Source: Aphodoplasma sp045541115
GTDB lineage: Bacteria; Bacillota; Clostridia; UBA1381; UMGS1253
NCBI GenBank assembly: GCA_045541115.1
Contig: JAZQIM010000001.1
Coordinates: 1 to 64,000 of the forward strand
Reading direction: 5' to 3'
DNA length: 64,000 bases
The notes beneath the pieces were generated by a model. The model was not told where the DNA came from. It did not search any database and was given only the letters and a program-made list of their open reading frames with translations. A program made the position numbers and the translations under genes. Shown piece after piece: positions 1 to 8,995 of this stretch (positions are counted from its first letter, which is position 1; each line of letters begins with the position of its first letter).

Positions 1-440
1 TGTATATGTTGCGTCTGCTGTTACGTTTGTTACTTCGTATGTAGCGTCACCACTTACCTTTGTGCCGTCTACATACCAACCTTCAAATTCATAACCATCA
101 GCAGCTGTCGCTGTAATCGTTGTGCTTTCGCCTTCTTCTACTGTGCCGCCACCGCTTACTGTGCCGCCTTCGCCTTCAACTGATACGCTGATTGTGTATG
201 TTGTCGGTTCAACCGGTGTCTCTGCTACAAACTTAGCAACATAAGCTGCGTCTGCTGTTACGTTTGCTACTGTGTATTCAGCGTCGCTGCTTACTTTTGT
301 GCCACCCACATACCAGCCTTCAAAATCATATCCATCTGCAGCTGTCGCAGTAATTGTTGTGCTTTCGCCTTCTTCTACTGCTCCGCCACCGCTTACTGTT
401 CCACCTACATTACCGTCAACTGATACGCTGATTGTGTATG
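1..440 (-). repeat. Tandem divergent InlB B-repeat domains
   Basis: Two near-identical units of about 200 bp encode V(S/E)GGGxVEEGESTTITATAADGY-type segments followed by FEGWYVxGTKVS. They match the Flg_new_2/divergent InlB B-repeat pattern by eye. The second unit is cut by the window edge and more copies may follow. Confidence 0.75.
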
Positions 441-3234
441 TTGTCGGTGGTGTTGGTGGCGGTGGTGTTGGTGGCGTTGATGAACCATCAAACTCTACAA
501 GATACATCGTCACCATATCATATTTTGCAGTTACAGGCGTCGTTCCCGCAAATGCTGCCGGTCTACCATAGTTTGGTATTGTTACCTTACCTGCCTCAAA
601 ATGCTTTGTATATACTCTGTTACCACTTCCGTTTGCAGTAGCAGTCTTGCCTTCAAGAAGCGTCCAGCCATTTGCTACGCCCTTCGTCCAGCCGTCTGTA
701 AAATACGGAGTCATTGTATCTATGAAATATACTGTTGCAGGACTTGAGATATAGAATGTCAACCATTCTGCATATTTTAAAGCATCAGCCGTATATGTTG
801 TGGTATTAGATATGTCAAAATCATAATACCTGGTATTCCAAAGCGTTGACTGTGAGGCAACCGAAGTACCATTAACTGTTTCTGTGCCGACATAAGTTTC
901 CTCATTAGAATATCTCGGCTTTCTGATTATGTATGTGTTATTAGCATCTACATCAGCAAATGTGACTCTTTTATCCGTCTTGTTTGAGAACAAATACGAT
1001 TGCCCGCTAACAAACTTCTCTACCATTGTAGCACTCTTCTGGTATCCAAGCGATGGTGCGTACGGGCTATATACCTCGTCACTCGCTGTAATGCTCGAAG
1101 CTGATAGGGTTGGTGTAACAGTTGCGTCTGTATATGAATCATATACGCCATAACTGTTCATCGTTGCCATGTTATAGATTGTATTTGCCGGTATTGCTTC
1201 TACAGTGATAGTCAATGTATAATCTGCTGTTGTTGTATCTTCTGCTGTAACTGTTATTGTTAATGTCGTAGCTACCGCGCTGCTTACAGCTATCGGACCT
1301 GTTACTGTTTCGCTTCCATTCTTAATAACTGCAGTTGCACCATCTGACAATGCCGTAGGTACTGCTACTACCTCAGCCTGCGTTGTAAGTTTTGGAAGAG
1401 TAATTGAGTACGCACCTTCTGAAAGTGTCGCCTCTGTTCCGTTTACCGTTACCGACGACAATGTCTTAACATCTGACGGTGGCGGCGGCGGTGCATCATC
1501 TACAGTAATATTTAATGTATAATTTGCTGTTGTAGTTGTATCTTCAGCTGTTACTGTTATTGTCAGTTCTGTAGGCGCTGCAGCACTTACTGCTACCGGT
1601 CCTGTTACTGTTTCGCTTCCGTTTTTAATAACTACGCTTGCGCCATCATCTGTTGGTGTTGCTACTACTGTAGCCTGCGTTGTGCCACCTTCAAGCTCGA
1701 TTGAGTACGCGCCTTCTGAAAGTGTCGCAGCTGCACCATTTACTGTTACTGATGACAGTGTTGCGTCATTTGACGGAGCAGCGTCAAATTCTACAAGATA
1801 TACTGGTGATGTTGAAAGTTTTATAGCTATTGGTGTCGTTCCCGCAAGTTCTGCCGGTCTGCCATAGTTAGGTATTGTTACCTTACCTGCATCAAAATGC
1901 TTTTTATACACCTTATTGTATCCATTCGCAAAAGCATATCTACCTTCAACAAGAGTCCAGCCATTTGCCATACCCTTTTCCCAACCTGCTGCAAAATTAA
2001 CACCATCCGGCGTTCCATCCGACTTATATTTGTTTACTGTATCCACAAAATATACTGTTGCAGGACTTGAGATATAGAACGTTGTCCATTCTGCATATTT
2101 TGCAGGATCTGCTGTATAAGTTTCAGCATTAGACGGATCAAAATCATAGTATCTTGCATTCCATGTTGATGTCTGCGAACCTATTGAAGTACCATTAACT
2201 ATTTCACTGCCGATATGTGTTTCTTCATTAGAGTATCTCGGCTTTCTAATTATGTATGTGAGATTAGGATCTACATTAGCAAATGTAACCTTGCTATCCG
2301 TCTTGTTCGAGTATAAGTACGATGTTCCACTAACAAACTTCTCTACCATCGTAGCACTCAATTGGTGTCCACTCGACGGTGCATACGGATCGTATACCTC
2401 TGCACTCATTATAATATCAGCAGCCGTACCTGTCGGTTTAACAACCGCGTTTGTGTCTGAATTATACACACCATAGCTGTTCATCGTCGCCATGTTATAG
2501 ATATTATATGGCTGAGTTTCTAAGAATGATTTTGCAACAACCGTTGATGAAGTTGTTGTTCCATCAGGTTTTGCAACTGCTATTGCATGCGTGCCAAACT
2601 CGTCAATTGTCGTGTCAGAAACAGCGTACTGACTGTTCTGTGAAATAAGCGTGTAATCAGCCGATTCAGAACGTGGCAAAACAACCCTATCTGAACCTGT
2701 CGGGTCAAAACTTGCTATAATCTTGCCATCTTTGACAATCAATACATTGCTTGAGCCATCCGTCGGTGCCGGAAATACAGCCGGTTTTACAACTGTCTGT
2801 GCACCAATAAATCCCGAGCCATCATTTGGCATAAGCCATACATAAGCTTTGTATGTAGCTATATTACTGCCATCAACGATGTCAGTTGCCGCCGTTGCAA
2901 GAGTTGCAGATACCGGTGTATCTGTCGCAAGCGGCGTAATAGTTGTTTGAGATGAATTTACCTCTACTAAAACATCGTTTACATATTTGCCGAGCCAGAA
3001 GATAACCTCCTTCATCTCGACGCTTGAGTTCGAAATTGTAGCAGAAGCAGTGATATTATCGCCAATGCCTGTAGGCATATCACTTCTGCTCGCCAAAACA
3101 GTGCCGTCGTATGTAAACTTTACAGACGATACCGTTAATGAATTATCCACAGCCGTAGCCGCAGATACATTCGTAGCTATTGTGCTAAATGCCAGCAATA
3201 AACAAAGCACTAAACACAGCTGCTTTTTGAACAT
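1..3234 (-). CDS. Large exported repeat-containing surface protein (partial, C-terminus beyond window)
   Basis: The frame is open from an ATG at 3234 to the window edge (1078 codons, no stop). A GAGGGGGAG ribosome site precedes the ATG. Residues 1-25 form a signal peptide (MFKK, a Leu-rich core, then ASTIA/VSA-type cleavage site). Residues 26-240 are beta-rich with no clear family. Two long copies of one module follow, at about 244-483 and 686-917, each starting near IYNMATMNSYGVY and ending near YLVEFD. Between them lie two Ig-like cadherin-like beta-sandwich domains (about 489-579 and 581-679) joined by a PPPPP linker. After a Pro/Thr linker come divergent InlB B-repeat domains (about 932-999 and 1001-1078) with the GYxFEGWYVxGTKVS signature. 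Domain names are by recognition. An anchor (SLH, LPXTG or other) would lie beyond the window, so attachment and ligand are unknown. Confidence 0.85.
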   Translation of the reverse strand, partial: MFKKQLCLVLCLLLAFSTIATNVSAATAVDNSLTVSSVKFTYDGTVLASRSDMPTGIGDNITASATISNSSVEMKEVIFWLGKYVNDVLVEVNSSQTTITPLATDTPVSATLATAATDIVDGSNIATYKAYVWLMPNDGSGFIGAQTVVKPAVFPAPTDGSSNVLIVKDGKIIASFDPTGSDRVVLPRSESADYTLISQNSQYAVSDTTIDEFGTHAIAVAKPDGTTTSSTVVAKSFLETQPYNIYNMATMNSYGVYNSDTNAVVKPTGTAADIIMSAEVYDPYAPSSGHQLSATMVEKFVSGTSYLYSNKTDSKVTFANVDPNLTYIIRKPRYSNEETHIGSEIVNGTSIGSQTSTWNARYYDFDPSNAETYTADPAKYAEWTTFYISSPATVYFVDTVNKYKSDGTPDGVNFAAGWEKGMANGWTLVEGRYAFANGYNKVYKKHFDAGKVTIPNYGRPAELAGTTPIAIKLSTSPVYLVEFDAAPSNDATLSSVTVNGAAATLSEGAYSIELEGGTTQATVVATPTDDGASVVIKNGSETVTGPVAVSAAAPTELTITVTAEDTTTTANYTLNITVDDAPPPPPSDVKTLSSVTVNGTEATLSEGAYSITLPKLTTQAEVVAVPTALSDGATAVIKNGSETVTGPIAVSSAVATTLTITVTAEDTTTADYTLTITVEAIPANTIYNMATMNSYGVYDSYTDATVTPTLSASSITASDEVYSPYAPSLGYQKSATMVEKFVSGQSYLFSNKTDKRVTFADVDANNTYIIRKPRYSNEETYVGTETVNGTSVASQSTLWNTRYYDFDISNTTTYTADALKYAEWLTFYISSPATVYFIDTMTPYFTDGWTKGVANGWTLLEGKTATANGSGNRVYTKHFEAGKVTIPNYGRPAAFAGTTPVTAKYDMVTMYLVEFDGSSTPPTPPPPTPPTTYTISVSVDGNVGGTVSGGGAVEEGESTTITATAADGYDFEGWYVGGTKVSSDAEYTVANVTADAAYVAKFVAETPVEPTTYTISVSVEGEGGTVSGGGTVEEGESTTITATAADGYEFEGWYVDGTKVSGDATYEVTNVTADATYT
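485..1181 (-). repeat. Module copy 2 of the surface-protein internal duplication
   Basis: This encodes about residues 686-917. It is collinear with copy 1 (1785-2505) and separated from it by two cadherin-like domains, which are themselves close copies of each other. Confidence 0.8.
1785..2505 (-). repeat. Module copy 1 of the surface-protein internal duplication
   Basis: This encodes about residues 244-483. It shares with copy 2 the stretches IYNMATMNSYGVY, SATMVEKFVSG, IIRKPRYSNEET, YISSPATVYF and KVTIPNYGRPA, in the same order. Copy 1 has a short insertion near KSDGTPDGVNF that copy 2 lacks. Confidence 0.8.
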
Positions 3235-3477
3235 ATGTACTCCCCCTCGTTTTTTAAATAATAAAATTTCTTTAACATAATTTATATAATCTGTGCTTCC
3301 TTGACGCATAAATAGAACTGTCAGCACAGTATTAACGAAATTAAAGCTGCATTGTCTCACCCCAAAAAAGGCGACACATACAACAATTCTACTATAATGA
3401 TAGCACATAAACCGAAATTTGTAAATTCCTAATTTGTTCTCCGTATAACATTTTTTTCTTTTTCCCCATGAGCGTCA
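3235..3477. other. Intergenic leader of the surface-protein gene
   Basis: This stretch holds the 5' leader and presumed promoter of the leftward surface-protein gene. No confident -35/-10 pair or known riboswitch was recognised. The only clear signal is the Shine-Dalgarno site just upstream of the ATG at 3234. Confidence 0.5.
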
Positions 3478-3520
3478 AAAACCGTTGTGAAAAACGTCTA
3501 TTTTCACAACGGTTTTTTTG
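3478..3520. terminator. Rho-independent terminator downstream of the AraC-type gene
   Basis: A perfect 16-bp inverted repeat (arms 3478-3493 and 3501-3516) has a 7-nt loop and T-runs on both sides. It lies 35 bp past the stop of the leftward AraC-type gene. Confidence 0.8.
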
Positions 3521-3554
3521 TTGTTTTTATACAAACTTTTTCGGTAACAGAATA

Positions 3555-5801
3555 TTAGTGCATTGTTTTTACATATTGTCCGGGAGACATGCCCTCATAT
3601 TTATTAAACAATCTAAACAACGTAGTAACGGTATTGCATCCAATTCTTGCTGCAAGCTCGCTGTTTTTTATACCCGGCTCATTTCTTAAAATCTGTTTTG
3701 CCATCTTTATTCTGTATCTGCTTAAATAATCCTTAAAATTCTCCCCTGTAGCTTCCTTAAACAATGTACTTGTATAGCATTGTGACAGGTTAAAATGACC
3801 ACCTATATCGAGAAGTGATATGTCTTCATTGTAATGCAAATGAATGTATTCAAGCATCTTTCCCGCAATATTGTCCTGCTCAAGTTTATTTGTCTTATCT
3901 ATGTACTCTATAATGGCATCGAAAACCTTGTATATCTTACCTCGAAGCTCTTTTTCATCAGCGCACATCTTTAAGTCGAGAAACACAACGCTTCCTTCGC
4001 CAAAAACATCGTCTGCACTCGTGTTAAGAGACTCCGTAATTCTGTTAATGCTCGCTGTGAGCGCAAATATAAACGCATTTACTCTGTCTCTTGCAAGCGA
4101 ACGCTTTTCAAAATTTTCTACCATAACAGCGTCAAGTATTTTTTTCACTTCTTCACGGTGTGCGCGTATCGTTTCTGCAATAAGTTCTCTCTCAATATCG
4201 AGCGGATAATAAAATCCTTCCGCATTTGCCGCGTTCACTTCATCTTCGCTTACAATAGCATTTCTACTTCCTACCGAGAAGCGGTTCTCCATAACCACAC
4301 ACGCCGATGTATACGAGTGGGCAATATCTGATAACCTTTGCACGTCAGCGCCAATTGAGCCTACAACCTCTACGTCAAAGCCGCCTTCGACCATCATCGC
4401 CATGTCAGCCAGAAGCTCACGAAGCGCTCTGATGTCATCGCCGTATGAAATCACTGCCATTGTGCTGCTGTCAATATCGATGACGGTATGTATAATCTGC
4501 TCTTTAAGCTGATCATCTATAAATTCCTTGATTTGTTCTTTTATTTTATCGATGCTTTGCTTTGGAAAAGCGTCTAATAATTGGCCGTATCCCGGAAGCT
4601 TTAAGAGTACAACCCTGTATGGGCCCGAAACGCCTTCTATTCCAAGCTGATTTTTATTTTGCTCAATAGCTTCATCGCTCAAAAGTCCAAGAAGTAAATC
4701 TCTTAAAAGCTTTGTGCGAAGCGGAGAGCGCGTTTCATCGACTTGCCTGTGCAGCTGTTCATTATCGTTTGCTATATGCGCAAAACTCTGGCGAATATAA
4801 AGCCCTTCATCCGGAAGTTCCTCGCCACCATACCGATTCACAAATTTAACCGTTTCATTAACAGGTGAATATACCCATTTTGTAAGAAGCCACGACAGTC
4901 CCCACGCCAGAAGAAACATTACACAACAAATTGCAAGCACTACAAAAAACAAAGTAAGAGCATAGCTTAAAAGCGAATCGGACGGAAGCGCTAAAATATA
5001 GCTCCAGTTATACGCCGTCGATTCTTCAGCGCTGTACACCTTTCCTTCTATAATAGTTGTGCCATTCTTTATTGCCTCAGGGCTGTTTTTAAGTACAAGA
5101 TTTATCACATCGCTCGTCTTAAATGTGTCTTTTCCGATATTGCAAATCATGTCGTTTCCATACATCATTGTTAGCGAGCTATTCCACTGTGCGACGGTAT
5201 CATAGAGTTGCTCAAGATCATACGTACAAATCACATACAACTCGTTTGCATCTATCATTTTTCTTTCTATAATCAGCAGCGTTCCCGCATCGCCCTTCTC
5301 CGAGCGCGCACAAAAACTCACAAAAACCTTTCCGACATTCTGACTCTTCATAAAGTACTGACGGATATTTCCCGAAAGCCCCGAACCAACCTGATATGCA
5401 CTGAAAAACTCATATGACCCCGCAATACGGTTTTCACCGATTATCTTGTCAAACGATGAGCTTAACTTTGATATGTATACATTTATTCCTTTTTCGGTAA
5501 GTTCATGTGTGTTTGCCGAGACAGCACGCTGGAGTGCGTTATAGTCGCCCGAACCATATTTTACATACTGCGCAACAGTCGCATCTTTTAAAAGGCGGTT
5601 CGATGCATCGCGAAACATTGTAAGACGCGTATCAACTACTTCTGATATGTCAGAAAGGGTACTCCTTGCCTGCGCTTCATAATTGTCTCGCGCATTTATA
5701 TATGCGCTACAATAAATGCACGCGCCAAAAACAACGATAAGCACAAGTGCCACCGCAACATATCCTCTTAATATTCGTTTAAAAAGTCTGCGTCCGCTCA
5801 T
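3555..5801 (-). CDS. Membrane-anchored AraC-family transcriptional regulator
   Basis: The 748-aa reading starts at the ATG at 5801, which has an AGGAG site 8 nt upstream. The longer frame to 5903 has no such site. Residues about 12-33 and 280-303 are membrane helices flanking a roughly 245-residue extracellular region, probably a Cache-like sensor. A cytoplasmic linker follows, and the last 95 residues carry the two helix-turn-helix motifs of AraC/XylS regulators (LLDIGGHFNLSQCYTSTLFK and the second HTH ending MSPGQYVK). Such one-polypeptide sensors in Bacillota often control polysaccharide or oligosaccharide use. The ligand is unknown. It stands alone between the surface-protein gene (same strand, 320 bp downstream) and a divergent small gene. 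Confidence 0.88.
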   Translation of the reverse strand: MSGRRLFKRILRGYVAVALVLIVVFGACIYCSAYINARDNYEAQARSTLSDISEVVDTRLTMFRDASNRLLKDATVAQYVKYGSGDYNALQRAVSANTHELTEKGINVYISKLSSSFDKIIGENRIAGSYEFFSAYQVGSGLSGNIRQYFMKSQNVGKVFVSFCARSEKGDAGTLLIIERKMIDANELYVICTYDLEQLYDTVAQWNSSLTMMYGNDMICNIGKDTFKTSDVINLVLKNSPEAIKNGTTIIEGKVYSAEESTAYNWSYILALPSDSLLSYALTLFFVVLAICCVMFLLAWGLSWLLTKWVYSPVNETVKFVNRYGGEELPDEGLYIRQSFAHIANDNEQLHRQVDETRSPLRTKLLRDLLLGLLSDEAIEQNKNQLGIEGVSGPYRVVLLKLPGYGQLLDAFPKQSIDKIKEQIKEFIDDQLKEQIIHTVIDIDSSTMAVISYGDDIRALRELLADMAMMVEGGFDVEVVGSIGADVQRLSDIAHSYTSACVVMENRFSVGSRNAIVSEDEVNAANAEGFYYPLDIERELIAETIRAHREEVKKILDAVMVENFEKRSLARDRVNAFIFALTASINRITESLNTSADDVFGEGSVVFLDLKMCADEKELRGKIYKVFDAIIEYIDKTNKLEQDNIAGKMLEYIHLHYNEDISLLDIGGHFNLSQCYTSTLFKEATGENFKDYLSRYRIKMAKQILRNEPGIKNSELAARIGCNTVTTLFRLFNKYEGMSPGQYVKTMH

Positions 5802-5991
5802 ATTAACGCTCCTATGTAAAAAATCGAAAGAATTGCAATAGTCTATTGTACTCATTATACAACCATATTTTATTTTTTTCAAGAGCATTTTTTTGGCGCA
5901 CATGACTTGTACGCTTTTTTTGTCACATTGTCATATTTTTCGCATATTATATATTGATTTACATTTTTTATGATGCATTGGAGGGATTTTT

Positions 5992-6345
5992 TTGAATGTA
6001 AACGTTTTTACGCAGGCACTCTTCTGGTTTTTCGCAATAACCGGCATGTTTTCGCTCATTGTTGACGGCGTAAACTTTTTCTGCTCATCTTTAAATCAGC
6101 GTGAAAAGGCGCGCGTCGTACTCACAGTAAAAAACCGCCAGGACAGTGTCGAGTCACAGATACGCTCTATCGTATGGCAGTATTTGCACAAAAACAGCAT
6201 TGCAGGCGTACCGGAAATAATTGTAGTTGACCTCGGGTCTACCGACGATACGCCAAAAATTTTAGAAAGAATTGCAAATGATTACTCCTTCGTTCACATT
6301 ACCGACAAGGATGGCTACATAAAACTCATACGGGAAATGACATAA
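5992..6345 (+). CDS. Small membrane protein with truncated GT2-like fold
   Basis: A 117-aa protein starting at TTG (5992), with GGAGGG 6 nt upstream. Residues 8-33 form one membrane helix. The rest resembles the first Rossmann half of family 2 glycosyltransferases: ARVVLTVKNRQDS, then EIIVVDLGSTDDTPKIL, which is the usual D-x-GS-x-D nucleotide-sugar motif. It ends before any DxD or acceptor-side motif, so catalysis as a normal glycosyltransferase is unlikely. There is no frameshift or further coding downstream, so this looks like a real small family rather than a broken gene. Function is unknown. Confidence 0.7.
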   Translation: MNVNVFTQALFWFFAITGMFSLIVDGVNFFCSSLNQREKARVVLTVKNRQDSVESQIRSIVWQYLHKNSIAGVPEIIVVDLGSTDDTPKILERIANDYSFVHITDKDGYIKLIREMT

Positions 6346-6357
6346 GTGAATAAATAA

Positions 6358-6387
6358 AAAAAGGATATGTTCTTTCATATCCTTTTT
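6358..6387. terminator. Bidirectional Rho-independent terminator
   Basis: Arms AAAAAGGATATG and CATATCCTTTTT flank a short loop between the convergent GT2-like gene and the sigma-factor gene. Confidence 0.8.
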
Positions 6388-6395
6388 CGCCGTTT

Positions 6396-7094
6396 TTATG
6401 TTTCATCTTTAAAATACAAATCCCGAAGTTTCTTTAACAGCCTTCTTTCCATACGCGATATATACATCTGCGACACATTCATATCTGATGCAATTTGTTT
6501 CTGGCTTTGTTCTTCGTAATACCTTTTGTGTACAAATTCTTTCTCTTTTTCATTGAGCATGCCCATGCATTTTTCCACAAAATCTCTGTCCTCTACAAGC
6601 AAAAATGAATCGTCTGTCTGTCCAAGCGTGTTTTCAAAGCGCATATCCCCGCCAAGAAGCTCGCTTTCGATAGATATAACACGCGGTAAAACCACGTTAT
6701 CGTCTTGTGGGTTTTCCGTTTCTGATGCATTTGCGAGATGTATTTTGTGAGCTTTCGAGAAGATTTCATAAAGTCTTCTTGGAACCTTTATAAAGTTTCC
6801 TTTGTCGCGAAAATACTTCTTTATTTCGCCTGTAACTGTGGGCGTTGCAAAAGCTTGAAAGCTTACGCCCTTCGATATATCAAACCGCTCTATCGCGTAG
6901 ATAAGTCCGATGCTTGCCACCTGGTACAAATCATCATATTCTATGCCGCGGCCGCAAAATCGCTTCGCCAAGATACGCGCAATATATGAATATTTATCAA
7001 AAAGCTCGTTTCTGATGCCCTTATCCTGTGTTCTTTTATAATATTCAAAAAGGGCTTCATCCGCAACTTTCTTCGTTTGTGTTTGTTTTGCCAT
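6396..7094 (-). CDS. RNA polymerase sigma factor, SigB/SigF/SigG type
   Basis: A 232-aa sigma-70 family protein. Region 2 (about residues 25-105) has the family hallmark DLYQVASIGLIYAIERFD, then GVSFQAFATPTVTGEIKKYF and IKVPRRL. Region 4 (about 173-226) ends in a helix-turn-helix, QKQIASDMNVSQMYISRMER. Region 3, normally with a PTxxEIA motif, is shortened and not recognisable between about 110 and 160. It is the second gene of a two-gene unit, 14 bp after a membrane-protein gene. No SpoIIAA/SpoIIAB or RsbV/RsbW partner is adjacent, so it is neither the standard sigF operon nor the spoIIGA-sigE-sigG locus. The regulon (stress, envelope or sporulation) cannot be read from here. Confidence 0.85.
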   Translation of the reverse strand: MAKQTQTKKVADEALFEYYKRTQDKGIRNELFDKYSYIARILAKRFCGRGIEYDDLYQVASIGLIYAIERFDISKGVSFQAFATPTVTGEIKKYFRDKGNFIKVPRRLYEIFSKAHKIHLANASETENPQDDNVVLPRVISIESELLGGDMRFENTLGQTDDSFLLVEDRDFVEKCMGMLNEKEKEFVHKRYYEEQSQKQIASDMNVSQMYISRMERRLLKKLRDLYFKDET

Positions 7095-7108
7095 TGCCTC
7101 TTGCTCCT

Positions 7109-7789
7109 TTACGGAGTTACAGTTGCGCCGCTTATTATATAACGAGCCATGCGCACGCCGTTTTCATAGTTTTTCTTCTGCCATTTTCCTTTTTCATTAG
7201 GTCTTAACGGACGAACTGTCAGATAAAGCTTTGTGGTGTCTATATCCTCAAGCTTTGCGAAAACAGGATTGGCGCTCATCTGTATAGCATACACACGTCC
7301 GTCATCGTATCTTTTTAACAAGCTCTCATCAACATTAAACTCTTCTACATATTTACTAAGGTCTTCAAATCCATATTCGGCATATCTTTCCAAAAACTCT
7401 TCATCAAACAATAAAACGACTGAATCTCCGCCCGCAAGCTCAATGTCGGCAGAATTAAACATCGCGCTCATGCCGTCATTTGCAGCGGATTTGTCAAGAT
7501 ACGTCACGTTAAAGCTTGCCTTTTTGTGCCCATCGCCATCTATATCGTCTGTTATAGCCGAAAATTCGTCTTCAAGCTGATATGCCTGAATCTGACCCAT
7601 AGCGTCAAGGCCGCCTATATACGTTACCGTAAAATCGGCCGTCACATTCATCGCACACTCAACCAAAAAGAACACTATAAATGCAAGCGCTATTATACCG
7701 CCGATTATAAAGCCTTTATAATAATACCATACATTTTCCCACCATTTTTTAGATAGCGGCTTTAAGTATATATTAGCTCCTTCGTTCAT
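7109..7789 (-). CDS. One-pass membrane protein of unknown function, paired with the sigma factor
   Basis: A 226-aa protein with a short positively charged cytoplasmic start (SKKWWENVWYYYKG), one strong membrane helix at about residues 26-47 and about 175 residues outside the cell. The outer part contains DDIDGDGHKK, a Ca-loop-like acidic stretch, and GGDSVVLLFDEEFLERY, which loosely resembles solute-binding-protein folds. I recognise no family. It is the first gene of the unit with the sigma factor, with a GGAGTGAT ribosome site. Being cotranscribed with a sigma factor raises the possibility of a sensor or modulator, but no zinc-type or ASD-type anti-sigma domain is visible on its roughly 25-residue inner side. 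Confidence 0.7.
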   Translation of the reverse strand: MNEGANIYLKPLSKKWWENVWYYYKGFIIGGIIALAFIVFFLVECAMNVTADFTVTYIGGLDAMGQIQAYQLEDEFSAITDDIDGDGHKKASFNVTYLDKSAANDGMSAMFNSADIELAGGDSVVLLFDEEFLERYAEYGFEDLSKYVEEFNVDESLLKRYDDGRVYAIQMSANPVFAKLEDIDTTKLYLTVRPLRPNEKGKWQKKNYENGVRMARYIISGATVTP

Positions 7790-7857
7790 TATAAATCACT
7801 CCGTAAAAATATCATTTTGATAAGTAAGCTTATTCCTCTTATAAGAGCGCACCGCAA

Positions 7858-8634
7858 TTATAATCCTAAAATGCGCTTTGCATTCTTTGAAAGGATAGCC
7901 TCTTTTTCGCTGTCCGAAAGAAGCGGCTCAAGAACAACTCCACCAACAAACATCGACGGGTTACATGTAGGAAAATCTGTGCCGAAAAGAATTCTGTCGA
8001 CGCCAACTTCTTTTATGCCTCGCATAAGCATACCATGTCTGAAAAGGCCCGTGCCTGACAAATCGAGATAATAATTGTCATACTTTTTCATTCTCTCGAT
8101 ATGTCTTTTGTACTGCGCCAACTCATCAGGATGTGCGCCGACAAATGTTATATTCTTAAATTTTTCTATCATTTTGTCCATGCTTTCTTCAAACATGGTA
8201 TGAATGCTTACTACCATGTTGTAATGGTCTGCAAGCTCTAAAATTTCAAAGAGTCCGTCGCTGTCGTACTGTCCTGTCCATTTATCTAAATACGGAACTA
8301 ATTCTCCGATGAGGTTAACGCCGTGATTATGCATTCTTTCAATTTCTTGCAAAGACTCCTTTACATAATCAGGATGAATATTCATTCCCGGCACATAAAA
8401 ATCCCCATATTTTTCCCTTAGTTCAAGAGAATAGTTGTTTCTTTCAATTATATCATCAAATTTTTCGTCAAGTGTCGTCGAAAGGTATACGATGCTGCCG
8501 CATATTTTTGTTATTCCTATTTTCTTCAGATACTCAACCGTATTATCAGGCGTCATCTCAAAGTATTCTTTGTGAGCGCATATATTCGAATTAACATTTA
8601 CAAACGGATGTGTATGAAAATCGATAATTTCCAT
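7858..8634 (-). CDS. Amidohydrolase-family metal-dependent hydrolase (Amidohydro_2-like)
   Basis: A 258-aa TIM-barrel hydrolase. The first-strand metal motif is DFHTHP (His7, His9). Further ligand-type residues appear in SIHTMFEE, FVGAHPDE and LFGTDFP, the usual late Asp of the superfamily. Amidohydro_2 enzymes include sugar-acid lactonases and decarboxylases, so the substrate cannot be fixed. The gene has an AAAGGAGG site and its own promoter, and points away from the sugar operon starting at 8996. Another member of this family lies inside that operon at 11646-12704. Shared intergenic control makes a joint role likely. Confidence 0.82.
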   Translation of the reverse strand: MEIIDFHTHPFVNVNSNICAHKEYFEMTPDNTVEYLKKIGITKICGSIVYLSTTLDEKFDDIIERNNYSLELREKYGDFYVPGMNIHPDYVKESLQEIERMHNHGVNLIGELVPYLDKWTGQYDSDGLFEILELADHYNMVVSIHTMFEESMDKMIEKFKNITFVGAHPDELAQYKRHIERMKKYDNYYLDLSGTGLFRHGMLMRGIKEVGVDRILFGTDFPTCNPSMFVGGVVLEPLLSDSEKEAILSKNAKRILGL

Positions 8635-8690
8635 AATTTATTTCCTCCTTTTATGTTGTTTTTTTCTGCTTTTTTCCTGAAGTTTACTTT

Positions 8691-8719
8691 ATTTTATCAC
8701 ATAAAATATTGCCCGTCAA
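8691..8719 (-). promoter_or_regulatory. Predicted promoter of the leftward amidohydrolase gene
   Basis: Read on the minus strand, TTGACG (8714-8719) is followed after 17 bp by TAAAAT (8691-8696), about 60 bp upstream of the start codon. Confidence 0.6.
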
Positions 8720-8906
8720 TTTATAAGGGAATTTTTAGTTTATAATTTAAAAAATTTACATTTTTTTCACATATTAACGTGACTTTTTCTCTTGAGTTTC
8801 GATATACAAAAAACCAACTTCAGTCGCACATAAAAAAGCCTAATTTTCCCTTTTTTGATGCCCTTTTTTGCTTTTGTTAAAAATATAATTATTTCGCCGG
8901 AAAAAC
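8720..8906. other. AT-rich divergent control region of the sugar locus
   Basis: This lies between two diverging promoters. It is very AT-rich, with runs of T and A. No clear operator palindrome was found. A regulator-binding site is expected here, since no regulator gene is adjacent. Confidence 0.4.
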
Positions 8907-8935
8907 TTGACTTTTTTCTTATATGTATATATAAT
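8907..8935 (+). promoter_or_regulatory. Strong sigma-A-type promoter of the eight-gene sugar operon
   Basis: TTGACT (8907-8912) and a perfect TATAAT (8930-8935) are separated by exactly 17 bp. The start codon at 8996 has AGGAGG at 8982-8987. Confidence 0.8.
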
Positions 8936-8995
8936 TATTTTGATAAACATTTAACTTATTTTTTATAATAGTCTTGCTTACAGGAGGATATAAAA

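Noticed and set aside
272..3280. Several rightward open frames over the surface-protein gene
   Set aside because: They are repeat-driven shadow frames of the long leftward coding region and have no ribosome sites.
5992..6345. Frameshifted or truncated full-length glycosyltransferase
   Set aside because: No further glycosyltransferase coding is found in any frame downstream, and a terminator follows immediately, so it looks like a complete small gene.
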